DNA from: an uncultured Paracoccaceae bacterium | Lineage (GTDB): Bacteria > Pseudomonadota > Alphaproteobacteria > Rhodobacterales > Rhodobacteraceae | Direction of reading: 5' to 3' | DNA length: 64,000 bases | Assembly (NCBI GenBank): GCA_947503925.1 | Contig: CANNFQ010000009.1 | Location: 117,491 to 181,490, forward strand | Shown: in pieces, positions 8,537 through 19,125 of the stretch | Layout of the letters: each line of letters starts with the position of its first letter | Position numbering within the stretch: position 1 is the first letter of the stretch | Made by a program: the position numbers and the translations under genes | The notes under the pieces: generated by a model | Told to the model about the DNA's origin: nothing | What the model saw: only the letters and a program-made list of their open reading frames with translations | Database searches by the model: none

Positions 8537-9301
8537 ATGCCAGATCAGACCCCGAACCTGTCCTTGCCCTTCATCATGCCAGCGCAGGCGCAGAAGCATG
8601 TCACCCATAACGAAGCGATTGAGCTGTTGGACATGATTGTTCAGCTCACGCTGGAAAGCACGGCAGATACCGCCCCGCCCACCAGCGCAAGCGAGGGTCA
8701 GGCCTGGGCGGTAGCCACCGGGGCCACGGGTGACTGGGCCGGACAGGATGGCATGATCGCCACATGGCGCGGCGGCGGATGGCTCTTTGTGACCCCCCGT
8801 GATGGCTGGCAGGCTTGGGTCATTGATGTCGCCGCCATTCAGGTGCTGACCAGTGGCAGCTGGGTAACCCAGGGCGCGCTGCCGCCGTTAGAGAACCTGC
8901 CCGGTATTGGTATCAATGCGGCGTCGGACCCCACGAACCGCCTGAGCGTGTCTAGCGATGCAACATTGCTGAACAATGATGGCGCCGGACATCAGCTGAA
9001 GATCAATAAGGCAGCGACAGCTGACACGGCATCCTTACTCTATCAATCCGGCTTTGCAGGTCGCGCGGAGATGGGTCTTGCCGGAGAGGACAATTTCAGC
9101 ATCAAGGTCACCGCGGACGGGTCATCATGGACGACGGCGCTATCGCTTGATGCAGCAACGGGGCATGCGCAATTTGCCGAAGTGCTGGCATTGACACCGG
9201 GGGCGACACCCAGCAGCGCAGCGGCGGGCGATATCTATTTCGATGCCAGCACAACAAAACTACGCTGCTTCGACGGCACCATCTGGAATGATCTGTTCTA
9301 G
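8537..9301 (+). CDS. DUF2793 domain-containing protein
   Basis: A protein of 254 residues from the ATG at 8537; an in-frame GTG at 8525 would add four. The N-terminal half (TPNLSLPFIMPAQAQKHVTHNEA... to ...GWQAWVIDVAAIQVLTSGSWV) is the DUF2793 domain, common in Rhodobacterales and often seen near phage-tail or surface-protein genes. The rest is Ala/Thr-rich and ends in a segment (GDIYFDASTTKLRCFDGTIWNDLF) that resembles phage tail-fibre ends. No catalytic motif is visible. It is divergent from the RTX protease; function unknown. Confidence 0.85.
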   Translation: MPDQTPNLSLPFIMPAQAQKHVTHNEAIELLDMIVQLTLESTADTAPPTSASEGQAWAVATGATGDWAGQDGMIATWRGGGWLFVTPRDGWQAWVIDVAAIQVLTSGSWVTQGALPPLENLPGIGINAASDPTNRLSVSSDATLLNNDGAGHQLKINKAATADTASLLYQSGFAGRAEMGLAGEDNFSIKVTADGSSWTTALSLDAATGHAQFAEVLALTPGATPSSAAAGDIYFDASTTKLRCFDGTIWNDLF

Positions 9302-9311
9302 GGTCGGGACC

Positions 9312-9329
9312 TTAGGGTTCTGACCCTAA
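9312..9329. terminator. Small hairpin between convergent genes
   Basis: TTAGGGT-tctg-ACCCTAA, a seven-base perfect stem, sits between the stop codons of the DUF2793 gene (ends 9301) and the converging ATPase gene (ends 9326), overlapping the latter. There is no clear T run on either side, so it would be at best a weak bidirectional terminator. Confidence 0.35.
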
Positions 9330-10096
9330 TCGGCATAGGCATGGACATTCAATTCCTTCCGCGGCCCAAGGGCGGTTTGAATTTCAACGTCATAGGTTTG
9401 GGCGATCACCGGATCTGACAGCACCTGATCCGGGCTACCCTGGGCCAGGATCTTGCCCCCGCCAATCAAAACCAGATGATCGGCGTAGCGCGCGGCGAGA
9501 TTCAGATCATGCAAAGCCATGACGCCGACAGCGCCGCGTGCCCGCATCGCATCCCTGATCCGTGTCATCACGTCCAACTGGTGCCGCAAATCAAGCGCGG
9601 ATGTCGGTTCATCAAACAAATATACTTCTGATTGCCGCGTCAGAGCCTGACATACCGACACCATCTGTGCCTGCCCGCCCGACAGTTCCCCGATATACGC
9701 ATCAGCCAAATGACCGATGCCTGCATCATGCAGGTTTTGGGCGACGGCGGTCATTTCTTCCGTGCGGACCCGCCAACCGGCGAGCTGTTTCTGCGCCATC
9801 AATACCACGTCAAAGACTGACAGGGCCGCGTTGGCGGTAAAGAACTGCGGCATGAAACAGACCTGTTGCAGGCGTTTACGTGCGGACAATTGGTCCAAGT
9901 TCTGGCCGCCCAGCATCACGGTCCCGCTTTTGGCTGTGACCAGACCGGCAATGGTGCGGAACAAGGTTGATTTACCGGCCGCATTCGGCCCGATCAGAGC
10001 GGTCAACTGCCCCGGCTGCAAGGCATCAAAACCTGTGTCGTGCAGCACCCTGCGTGATCCGAACAGGACCGATAGGTTGTTTGCCGATAATGTCAT
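9326..10096 (-). CDS. Iron-siderophore-type ABC transporter ATP-binding protein (FecE-like)
   Basis: A 256-residue ATPase of the FecE/FhuC class. Walker A is GPNAAGKS (about 36-43), the signature is LSGGQAQMV and Walker B is YLFDEPTSALD. The ATG at 10096 overlaps the permease stop by four bases (ATGA), so the gene is translationally coupled to it; a longer upstream frame exists but only duplicates permease sequence. With the permease and binding protein it forms a complete importer. Substrate is probably a ferric siderophore or heme-like compound; the motifs do not tell which. Confidence 0.9.
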   Translation of the reverse strand: MTLSANNLSVLFGSRRVLHDTGFDALQPGQLTALIGPNAAGKSTLFRTIAGLVTAKSGTVMLGGQNLDQLSARKRLQQVCFMPQFFTANAALSVFDVVLMAQKQLAGWRVRTEEMTAVAQNLHDAGIGHLADAYIGELSGGQAQMVSVCQALTRQSEVYLFDEPTSALDLRHQLDVMTRIRDAMRARGAVGVMALHDLNLAARYADHLVLIGGGKILAQGSPDQVLSDPVIAQTYDVEIQTALGPRKELNVHAYAD

Positions 10097-11169
10097 TGCC
10101 AGTGCCTTTGCCGTTGCGACACGATCAGCGAGATAAAGAACGGAATGCCGATCAATGATGTGATCATGCCGATGGGATAGATGACGCCGGGGGTGATCGC
10201 CTTGGACACAATCGACGTTCCCGACATGATCAGCGCACCCGCCAAGGCCGAGAATGGCAGGAACCCACGCTGATCTTCGCCCACAACAATGCGGGCAATA
10301 TGTGGACCGACCAACCCGACAAAGGCCACCGCCCCAACAAAGGATACCGCCACCGCTGCCAGCAAGGACACGCCCGCCAACACCGTCAGTCGCAGGAAGG
10401 AAACATTCACACCAAGGCTGGCTGCTTTTTCCTCGCCCATGCGCAGGGCGGTGAGCGACCATGACCGTGACATGAAATAAGGCACGACAATCGCCAAAAC
10501 GATGAGGCAAGTCAGAACTTTACCCCAGCTTGCACGTGCCAATGACCCGAGTTGCCAGAAAATAATCTGGGCCAGCTGCAATTCAGATGCGCCGTATTGT
10601 AGCAGCGCCAAGAGCGCATTGAACGTGAACAACATCGCGATCCCGATCAGGATCATCGCTTCGGGTGTGACGCCGCGCAGACGGGTAAAGCCGTAAAGCG
10701 CGAATGCGGTCAACATCGCCATCGCAAAGGCGTTACCGGTGACAAAGAACACCCCGGCCCCTGGAATCAGTGACCATTGCAGCGTGATTGCCAGAGCCGC
10801 GCCAAAACTGGCGGCCGATGACAGGCCGAGCGTGAATGGATCTGCCAAAGGGTTGTTCAAGATCGTCTGCATTTCGGCCCCTGCGACACCCAGCATCGCA
10901 CCAATGCAAATCGCCATCAGTGCCACGGGCAGCCGCAAGTCCCAGACGATCACGCGATGTTGGGCTGAAGCCTCGGAGGGGGAAAAGATCACGCTGACAA
11001 CTTCGCCGAATGACAGGCTGGCCGGGCCGGTCATGACATCGATCAGTGTCATCAAGAAAAGGACCGCAATCGCCGCCAGTAAAAGAGCGGTTCGGCGGAA
11101 TGTCCGGTTGCGGTAGCGTCCGACAAGGGCTGCAACTTCATGCGGCGGATCAGAAACGACTTCTGTCAT
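10093..11169 (-). CDS. FecCD-family ABC transporter permease
   Basis: A 358-residue BtuC/FecCD-type inner-membrane permease, predicted as about ten membrane helices. Family hallmarks include NPLADPFTLGLSSAASFGAALAI and VGLVGPHIARIVVGEDQRGFLPFSALAGA. A single long gene with this architecture works as a homodimer. It lies 66 bases downstream of its binding-protein gene and overlaps the ATPase gene. Iron-chelate import is the usual role, with vitamin B12 or heme as alternatives. Confidence 0.92.
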   Translation of the reverse strand: MTEVVSDPPHEVAALVGRYRNRTFRRTALLLAAIAVLFLMTLIDVMTGPASLSFGEVVSVIFSPSEASAQHRVIVWDLRLPVALMAICIGAMLGVAGAEMQTILNNPLADPFTLGLSSAASFGAALAITLQWSLIPGAGVFFVTGNAFAMAMLTAFALYGFTRLRGVTPEAMILIGIAMLFTFNALLALLQYGASELQLAQIIFWQLGSLARASWGKVLTCLIVLAIVVPYFMSRSWSLTALRMGEEKAASLGVNVSFLRLTVLAGVSLLAAVAVSFVGAVAFVGLVGPHIARIVVGEDQRGFLPFSALAGALIMSGTSIVSKAITPGVIYPIGMITSLIGIPFFISLIVSQRQRHWQ

Positions 11170-11235
11170 AAACCATTGCTTTCAAGGGTTGAAAGCGGGG
11201 CTGCCATGCAGGGCAGACCCGCAGTCTTGGGTTGT

Positions 11236-12384
11236 CTACGGAAGACTGACCCAAAATTGACCATCCGTTTCAAACGGCATGAACCGGTCATGCAGGGTGG
11301 CCAATGTTGCTTCGGGATCAAGATCCACGAAATCTGCAGGATGGATCCATTTCGCAAGCTGCTGGATTGCAATGAAATGATACGGGCTATTGTAGAATTG
11401 GTGATAGATCGAATGCATCCGACCAGCCTGAACTGCGCGCAAGTCTTTGAACCCGTTACGGTCTGCCAGCGCCTGAATCCGCGCGGTATTGTCCGCCGGG
11501 TCAGCGTCGTAACCCAGCAATGTCGCCGTCACCTCTGGCCGTGCTTCGGCCCAGTTGGCACCGGTGCCTACCAACACGTCGGGGTCGGCAGCGATCAAGC
11601 CTTCCAGGCTGACCTCGGACGAAAAGCCGGCGAACTTTTCTGAACCGTAATTGCGGCCCCCGGCCAGTTCAATAAAGCGACCATAGTTGAAGCTGCCGAA
11701 TGTGTTGCAGCAGAATTCCGGGTTCCAACCGGCAGCGTTTTCCATGAAAACAAGCGGCTTATCATCCACCGGCAAAGTCTGGACGACATTCGTAACCTTG
11801 CGCATCTCGGACAGATAGAAATCAATAAATTCGGCCGCCCGCACCTCTTCACCAATGATACGGCCCAGCAGCAGCATCGATGGGACCGTGTTGGCTGTGG
11901 GATCACGGCGGAAGTCGATGAACACAACAGGCACGCCTGCATCATCCAGCTTTTCAATCAATCCCGTTTCCTCGGCTTTGAACAGGTTGCCCAGATCAAG
12001 GATCAGCAAATCGGCTTCGTTTTCCAAGACGGCCTCGATGCTGAAATCGCCAGCGTATGGGTTCCCAAAATTGACCATGCGCGCGGTATCTTCGGGGAAC
12101 GCGGCCTCAAATTTCCGGAAGGCATCGGGGTCATAGAGGATGAGATCATCCTTCCATCCCACAATCCGCTGAAAGGGGTTGTCAGTTGCCAGCGGGGCAA
12201 TTGCGTACATCATGCGGCCTTCGCCAAGGATGATGCGCGATGGCGTATCAGGCAGCGTGACTTGGCGGCCAGCGATGTCGGTCAGGGTAAGGGCTTCGGC
12301 AAAAGCGTGCGGGGCTGTCGTGAACAAAGTCACGGTGGCTGCGGTAGCAAGAGCAAAGCCACGACGCGTCAAAGCGTTGTTCAT
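11236..12384 (-). CDS. Periplasmic iron-siderophore-type binding protein
   Basis: A 382-residue substrate-binding protein of the FecB/periplasmic-binding-2 type. It begins with MNNALTRRGFALATAATVTLF, where the twin arginines hint at Tat export, and then has LTLTDIAGRQVTLPDTPSRIILGEGRMMYAI, the characteristic opening of iron-chelate binding proteins. The ATG at 12384 is chosen because GGAGA lies six bases upstream; an in-frame TTG at 12396 is weaker. It is the first gene of a three-gene importer operon. A short palindrome lies just upstream. Confidence 0.9.
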   Translation of the reverse strand: MNNALTRRGFALATAATVTLFTTAPHAFAEALTLTDIAGRQVTLPDTPSRIILGEGRMMYAIAPLATDNPFQRIVGWKDDLILYDPDAFRKFEAAFPEDTARMVNFGNPYAGDFSIEAVLENEADLLILDLGNLFKAEETGLIEKLDDAGVPVVFIDFRRDPTANTVPSMLLLGRIIGEEVRAAEFIDFYLSEMRKVTNVVQTLPVDDKPLVFMENAAGWNPEFCCNTFGSFNYGRFIELAGGRNYGSEKFAGFSSEVSLEGLIAADPDVLVGTGANWAEARPEVTATLLGYDADPADNTARIQALADRNGFKDLRAVQAGRMHSIYHQFYNSPYHFIAIQQLAKWIHPADFVDLDPEATLATLHDRFMPFETDGQFWVSLP

Positions 12385-12403
12385 GGCAGTCTCCAAACTA
12401 TTG

Positions 12404-12420
12404 CGAACAGGAGGTGTTCG
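12404..12420. promoter_or_regulatory. Inverted repeat upstream of the iron-type importer
   Basis: CGAACA-ggagg-TGTTCG, a six-base-arm inverted repeat, lies 20 bases before the binding-protein start. A minus-strand TTGACA is present about 35 bases further upstream, but no good -10 element follows it. The repeat could be an operator or a leader hairpin. It does not resemble a standard Fur or RirA box that I can recognise. Confidence 0.35.
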
Positions 12421-12744
12421 TAGTCGCTATGTGGTATATCCGACTATTTTTGTCAAATACCAATTTCCGTAGCAGATGTTCTGGCAGGGATGTCATCAGC
12501 GCCGTCGCCCGGTCAGAAACCAGCGCGTTTCTACACAACCGATAATCCACCGTATCAAGAGGTACATGAAGCGTCCCATTTGAGCGATCCAATTTGACTG
12601 TTAGTGCATGCCCTATCTGCCATTTCCCGTGGCACTCGGGTTATCCCCGGCAGAAAAGCTGGCGCAGGACATGTTGTTTTAGGTCATCTGATAGATGTCG
12701 GAGGTGTTGAATTTGCAGATGCTGGAATGGGCCATTGTGGTTCC
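12421..12744. other. Intergenic stretch, no gene recognised
   Basis: About 320 bases between the importer operon and the Rieske genes. It holds the upstream region of the iron-type importer, including a TGGTAT...ATACCA inverted repeat near 12431-12462, and otherwise short unrelated open frames. The gap suggests the importer has its own promoter. Confidence 0.4.
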
Positions 12745-13842
12745 TTAGATACGGTCCTGTGCCGCAAGCCATAACTGAAAATCGCGAATGGTGCCTTCGT
12801 AGTCATCCTCTGCCAGCGGACCTGAGAGCGCGTGTTCGGAACCTAGTGCCACCTGCATCCGCTCAAGCTTTTCACGATCTTCGCGGTTGACCTCTTCCCA
12901 AAGGGAGACGCGCGCGGCGATCGTGTCACCATCCAGATCATCGCCATAAGTCGAAAGCGTCCATTTTACGCGTATCTGACCGGCGTTCAGCGGAAAAATA
13001 CTGAGCGAGACAAGCAGGCTGGCCGCCTGACTGGCAACTTGGGTCGGAAAGACAGCAAAAAGCGTTGAGCGTAGCCGTTCATCCTCAGTCAGTTTTGTTG
13101 CGCCAAGGCCGCGTGGCGGGATGTCCTTGGGATAGTTTGCAGCGTAAGAGGTGAAACCATCCGCACTTGCCAGTTTTCTGGCCAGCCCGGTGGGCGTGTA
13201 TCCATGCAGGGTCTGTGGATGCACGACAGACAGGTGATAGCCTTCCATGAAATTCTCAACCAGGCATTTCCAATTAGTGTTCCAGACCTCCTCGGCGACA
13301 TGGGCAAGACGAAATTCCGCGCTTTCGTAATTGGCAAGCAGCGTATCAAGGGCAGGGTATGCGAACGGTTTCGCGCTACCATCCAGATTGACGTAAATGA
13401 AGCCGCTCCAAAGCTGCATGTTGTGGCGATGGAGGCCGCAACTATTGGTGTCAAAGCCTGCATTCTTCATCCGCGCAGCGCGCAAAAGACCACCGTCAAG
13501 GTCGTAGGCCCATGCGTGATAGGAACAGATGAAGCGTTTGGTGTTTCCGCGCCCTTCCGCCAATGGCATTCCCCGATGCCGACACACATTTGCTAATACC
13601 GCAACAGTACCATCGGCTTGGCGGACCACGATCAAGGGTTCGTTTAACAATTGAACCGAGAAGAAATCACCGGCAGTTGGAACCTCATCCGCCCGCCCTA
13701 GGCAATGCCAACCGCGACGCAACACTGTGGCGGCTTCGTGCTGAAATCGCTGCTCGGATGTGTAAAACGCTCCGGGCATTGTCATTGGCTGGTCCGGGGG
13801 AAGTGCGGCGATCTCTTGTAGTTGCGTTGACAGAGACAACAT
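12745..13842 (-). CDS. Rieske non-heme iron oxygenase alpha subunit (first of tandem pair)
   Basis: A 365-residue ring-hydroxylating-type oxygenase, cytoplasmic. The Rieske [2Fe-2S] ligands are C87-R-H89 and C106-SY-H109. The mononuclear iron site is in VENFMEGYHLSVVH (H203, H208). Closest in style are the glycine-betaine/carnitine N-demethylase and stachydrine-type oxygenases, which act on quaternary amines, but specificity cannot be read. It starts two bases after the stop of a second, related Rieske gene. No ferredoxin reductase gene is nearby, so electrons must come from a partner encoded elsewhere. Confidence 0.88.
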   Translation of the reverse strand: MLSLSTQLQEIAALPPDQPMTMPGAFYTSEQRFQHEAATVLRRGWHCLGRADEVPTAGDFFSVQLLNEPLIVVRQADGTVAVLANVCRHRGMPLAEGRGNTKRFICSYHAWAYDLDGGLLRAARMKNAGFDTNSCGLHRHNMQLWSGFIYVNLDGSAKPFAYPALDTLLANYESAEFRLAHVAEEVWNTNWKCLVENFMEGYHLSVVHPQTLHGYTPTGLARKLASADGFTSYAANYPKDIPPRGLGATKLTEDERLRSTLFAVFPTQVASQAASLLVSLSIFPLNAGQIRVKWTLSTYGDDLDGDTIAARVSLWEEVNREDREKLERMQVALGSEHALSGPLAEDDYEGTIRDFQLWLAAQDRI

Positions 13843-13844
13843 GG

Positions 13845-15011
13845 TCAGGCCCCCTCGTGAAACCCGGGTTTGAAGGATGGGTCCATTCGGCTCATCAGAT
13901 ATTGGGCAAAGTCGAAATTGGGCCGTTCAAGATGCGACAGGTGACCGGGTTCGGCGCCATCCGCAGAAAGGCCCCGATAGACTTTTTCGGTGCATCCGCG
14001 GTCTTCGACATTCACCTCATCAAGCAGCGTCTTTAGTTCGACCAGGTTTTGCTGCGCCTCGGCATCGTCTTTGTAGTCGTCGGACATGCCACCGCCAAAT
14101 CGTATCTGAACCTGCCCCGGCCCTTTGGGTTGCAGGCTGAGATACCAGAAATATCCGGGTGTCAGGGTGATCAGCAGGCTTGGATAGATCGCCAACAGAA
14201 AGGTCGTGCGTCTTTCGTCGCCCTGCAGGCGGTCATTACTGGGATGCGCCATGGCAATGCGCAGGCTGTCGTCCTTTAGAATGGTGTGGTAGTTGAATGC
14301 CTTGCGGCCCGGCGGGCAAATCATCTCGTCCAGTTTGGACAGCCCACCGATTGTGCCTGCGTGACAAACAGGCAGGTGGTAGCTCTCCATAAAATTTTCA
14401 GCCAAAACCTTCCAGTTTGTGTCCCAAAGATGCTCTTCAAAGAAGGTTTCGGTGTAGTTGGTCATGTCGTAGCCTTCGACCAACGCCGCGACTTCCTGGA
14501 GTTCTTCGGCGACGGGCTTTGCATCAGCATCAAGCGTGATAAAGACCCAGCCAAGCCAGTCTTCACAGGCAATATCTGGCAAGCTGTAATCGTCCTTACA
14601 GAACGCCTTGTTGCCATTCATTGCAGGCGCACCACGCAAGCTGCCATCAAGGTTGTAGGTCCATGCGTGGTAAGGGCAGACAATCGTCTTTGTGTTCCCC
14701 TGACCATGCAGCAGCGTCGACATGCGGTGCCGGCAGACGTTTGAAAAGGCCCGCAACATGTTGTCCTTGTCACGTAGAACGATAACAGGCTGGCCAGCCA
14801 ATTCGCATGTCACATAGTCGCCTCGTCTTGCCAAAGCGCTGGCCCGGCCGACACAGAACCATGATTTCTTGAAGATGTTGTCCAGCTCTGCCTTAAGAAA
14901 CGTGTCAGAGGTATAGACCGTCGGTGGCATGGCGCGCGCTTCGTCGAATGGGACGGAGACATTCAGGCGTAAGGCGTCGATCGGATTGGGGATTGGCTTT
15001 GCGATAGTCAT
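13845..15011 (-). CDS. Rieske non-heme iron oxygenase alpha subunit (second of tandem pair)
   Basis: A 388-residue oxygenase with Rieske ligands C93-R-H95 and C112-PY-H115 and catalytic-domain iron ligands in AENFMESYHLPVCH (H212, H217). It shares the overall layout with the following Rieske gene but differs throughout, so this is an old duplication or a heteromeric pair rather than a recent copy. The ATG at 15011 is preceded by GGGAGCAA. Position downstream of the tmpAB-like genes suggests a role in oxidative N-demethylation of the betaine produced there (inference). A 290-base gap separates it from those genes. Confidence 0.88.
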   Translation of the reverse strand: MTIAKPIPNPIDALRLNVSVPFDEARAMPPTVYTSDTFLKAELDNIFKKSWFCVGRASALARRGDYVTCELAGQPVIVLRDKDNMLRAFSNVCRHRMSTLLHGQGNTKTIVCPYHAWTYNLDGSLRGAPAMNGNKAFCKDDYSLPDIACEDWLGWVFITLDADAKPVAEELQEVAALVEGYDMTNYTETFFEEHLWDTNWKVLAENFMESYHLPVCHAGTIGGLSKLDEMICPPGRKAFNYHTILKDDSLRIAMAHPSNDRLQGDERRTTFLLAIYPSLLITLTPGYFWYLSLQPKGPGQVQIRFGGGMSDDYKDDAEAQQNLVELKTLLDEVNVEDRGCTEKVYRGLSADGAEPGHLSHLERPNFDFAQYLMSRMDPSFKPGFHEGA

Positions 15012-15301
15012 TGCTTTGCTCCCATTTTAGGCGGATGCAGGGCGATATTCGCGGCAGTTGCGTTGGAATTCTATCTGATCTGCGACATGGGCGGCGTCGC
15101 ACCAGACACCCCAGATAAAGGTGGACCCGCGCTGTGACCGTCAGGGAAGTCCCAGAAAACAGCGCCCTAGTTTGGGCTAAAAAACCCACGTTGATGATGC
15201 GGTGCGCCCTTTTCATCAACCGCATGTGATCGCTGCTGCCTTCAACTTCATCGGCAAGTTGTCGCAGGAACAGCCGGGCTCTTAGAGCGACGCTATGGCC
15301 A

Positions 15302-16146
15302 TCATTCTTCGGGCGGTGGCACGATGGTCAGGAAGGCGTCCACCATACCCTCGACAGGTTCCACGCCCATCAATGTCAGGATTGAGGCCGCGATGCCAAG
15401 CTGGGACAATTCGTGGGTCCCGGTGGGAACCACAGCGTCTGAAAACAGGTAGAACGGAACCTCTGTGGCCTCAGGCACAGTGCCGCCATGCCATTTATCC
15501 GCAGTCATCCCATGATCAGCGGTGACAAGAACGTCATAACCAAGGTCACGCCAAACCGGGATCGCCCGCGACAGCGCATTGTCGATGTGCCAAATCTGAC
15601 GGCGGTATTCCATGCTGTCGCCGCCGAACGTATGACCCAGCGTATCTGCCGAGCAGGTATGCATTAACATGTAGTCGGGCGCGTGCTGTTCCATGATCAG
15701 TGTGGCCTGCGCACAAAGGTCAATCTCTGCCGGGGCGCAGGCATTGAAAGGGCCATACCCTTCCATCGAATAAAACCGGGCGAATTGAATATCCTTGCTT
15801 TCGTCATGATGTTCGACCGCACGCAGCGGATCCCAGCGGTCGTTGACGTAGAGTTCGTGAAAGTAGGACTGCGCAACGGCACCGGTACGTTTCCCTGCCG
15901 CGCGGGCTAGCGAGAACACATTGGGCGAAGAAGATGCGCGCATCCCTTCATTTGACACGATACCATGTTGATGGGGCCACAGACCGGTGTGAATGGTTTC
16001 ATACATGGGCCCAGACAGGCTTGGCAAAGCGGTGTGCATTTTCCAACGGCGCGCATGCCCCAGTCTGACCGCACCCTCCAGCCAGCCACATTCCGACAAT
16101 ACGGCCTGATAACCGGCGCCATCCATGATCACGAGGATGACGCGGG

Positions 16147-16150
<4 letters not shown>
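15302..16150 (-). CDS. Alkaline-phosphatase-superfamily phosphohydrolase
   Basis: A 282-residue metalloenzyme with the two-metal core of the alkaline phosphatase/nucleotide pyrophosphatase superfamily: D10 in IMDGAG, a likely nucleophile among T40/S44/S46 in TALPSLSGP, D169 and H173 in SADTLGH, D212-H213 in TADHG, and H221 in KWHGG. There is no signal peptide, so it is probably cytoplasmic. It overlaps the tmpB-like gene by four bases (ATGA), indicating tight co-expression. It may hydrolyse a phosphonate or a phosphoester related to the pathway substrate. It is shorter than PhnA phosphonoacetate hydrolase, so I do not assign that name. Confidence 0.85.
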
Positions 16151-17936
<1,786 letters not shown>

Positions 17937-18029
17937 CTATGTCCCCGCAAATCAGCGACATACCGAATATGCATCATCGACCGATGTCAATCATTGCGTA
18001 TTCGTCAAAATAGGCACGCAAGCGACCTA

Positions 18030-18049
18030 GGGTCAGGACCATATGACCC
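18030..18049. promoter_or_regulatory. Inverted repeat upstream of tmpA
   Basis: GGGTCA-N8-TGACCC lies in the 178-base gap between the tmpA-like start and the end of the btuC-like gene. It could be an operator for the phosphonate operon or a weak terminator stem for the converging-in transcript of btuC; on the minus strand it follows the btuC stop by about 18 bases without a T run. Role not resolved. Confidence 0.35.
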
Positions 18050-18066
18050 CCATCCGGCCATTAGCT

Positions 18067-19122
18067 TTACCTTGTTTGTTTACGCCGCAGCAGCCAGACA
18101 AAGAACACACCGCCAACCAGACCCGTGACGATCCCAACAGGTATGTCTTCAGGCGCCATCACGGTACGCGCCGCGATGTCCGCCCATAAAAGGAAAACGG
18201 CACCTATCAGGGCCGAACCGGGAAGAACGCGGCGATAGTCACCGCCGACAATCATTCTGACCACATGTGGGACCATAAGCCCGACAAATCCGATAATACC
18301 CGAGAAAGCGACCATAACGCCTGTGATCAGAGCGCCGACAACAAACGTCGCCAGCCGAAAACGGGCGACGGGAATGCCAAGTGTCGATGCGGTTTCATCA
18401 CCAACGGTCATTGCGTTAAGATCGCCAGCCCGCACCATCAACCAGATTGCACAAGTGAGCAGCGCGACGAACGGATAGAGAAGCTGGCTCCACTGCGCCA
18501 AGCCCAATCCACCGAGCATCCAGAACACCACGACATGCGCAGCACGCGGATCACCGAGGAAGATCAACACATTCGCCCCCGCCATGATGATGAAAGACAC
18601 GGCAACACCGGCCAGAACCAGCCGGTCAGCGCTTGTGGCATCTGCAAAGCGCGAGACACCGAGCACAATCATGGTAGCGCCAAGCGCGCCCAGAAACGCA
18701 AAAAGTGGCACTGTGAGCAATCCGATAAACAGCCCGGTGTGCAAAAGCGCAAGAATAGCTCCGAACGCACCGCCGGATGAAATGCCCAACAGATGTGGGT
18801 CAGCCAATGGATTGCGGGTGACGGCCTGTAGGCTGGCACCAACCATCGCCAAACCCGCGCCGACCATCATGGCCAGTAACGCGCGGGGAAAGCGGATTTC
18901 CCAGACAATCGCCTCACGGCCTGGGGACCAGATTTCTTCGACCAGATCAGGCGAAACCTTGTTAAGGAATATGCCCCACACCGTACTTAGCGGGATCTGA
19001 ACGGCCCCGACAGAGATCGCAAAGGAGAGCGAGACCAAGAGCACCGCCAACCCACCTAAGGTAAAGGCAAGTGTCCCCCGTGAACGGCGAACGGGGGGCG
19101 GTGTGATCTTAGTCTCGCTCAT
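18067..19122 (-). CDS. btuC: Cobalamin-type ABC transporter permease (BtuC-like, FecCD family)
   Basis: A 351-residue inner-membrane permease with FecCD/BtuC hallmarks (NPLADPHLLGISSGGAFGAILA, VGLMVPHVVRMIVGGDYRRVLPGSALIGA). The family alone does not separate B12 from iron-chelate import. The B12 assignment comes from context: the gene is last in an operon headed by a cobalamin riboswitch and a DUF1636 gene. It starts three bases after the binding-protein gene stop. Confidence 0.85.
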   Translation of the reverse strand: MSETKITPPPVRRSRGTLAFTLGGLAVLLVSLSFAISVGAVQIPLSTVWGIFLNKVSPDLVEEIWSPGREAIVWEIRFPRALLAMMVGAGLAMVGASLQAVTRNPLADPHLLGISSGGAFGAILALLHTGLFIGLLTVPLFAFLGALGATMIVLGVSRFADATSADRLVLAGVAVSFIIMAGANVLIFLGDPRAAHVVVFWMLGGLGLAQWSQLLYPFVALLTCAIWLMVRAGDLNAMTVGDETASTLGIPVARFRLATFVVGALITGVMVAFSGIIGFVGLMVPHVVRMIVGGDYRRVLPGSALIGAVFLLWADIAARTVMAPEDIPVGIVTGLVGGVFFVWLLRRKQTR

Positions 19123-19125
19123 GTG

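Noticed and set aside
10097..10510. N-terminal extension of the FecE-like ATPase
   Set aside because: The extra 138 codons lie inside the permease gene in another frame; the ATGA-overlap start at 10096 fits family length.
11236..12384. Assigning the 9.3-12.4 kb importer to vitamin B12
   Set aside because: No riboswitch or cobalamin-linked gene precedes it; iron-chelate import is the more cautious reading.
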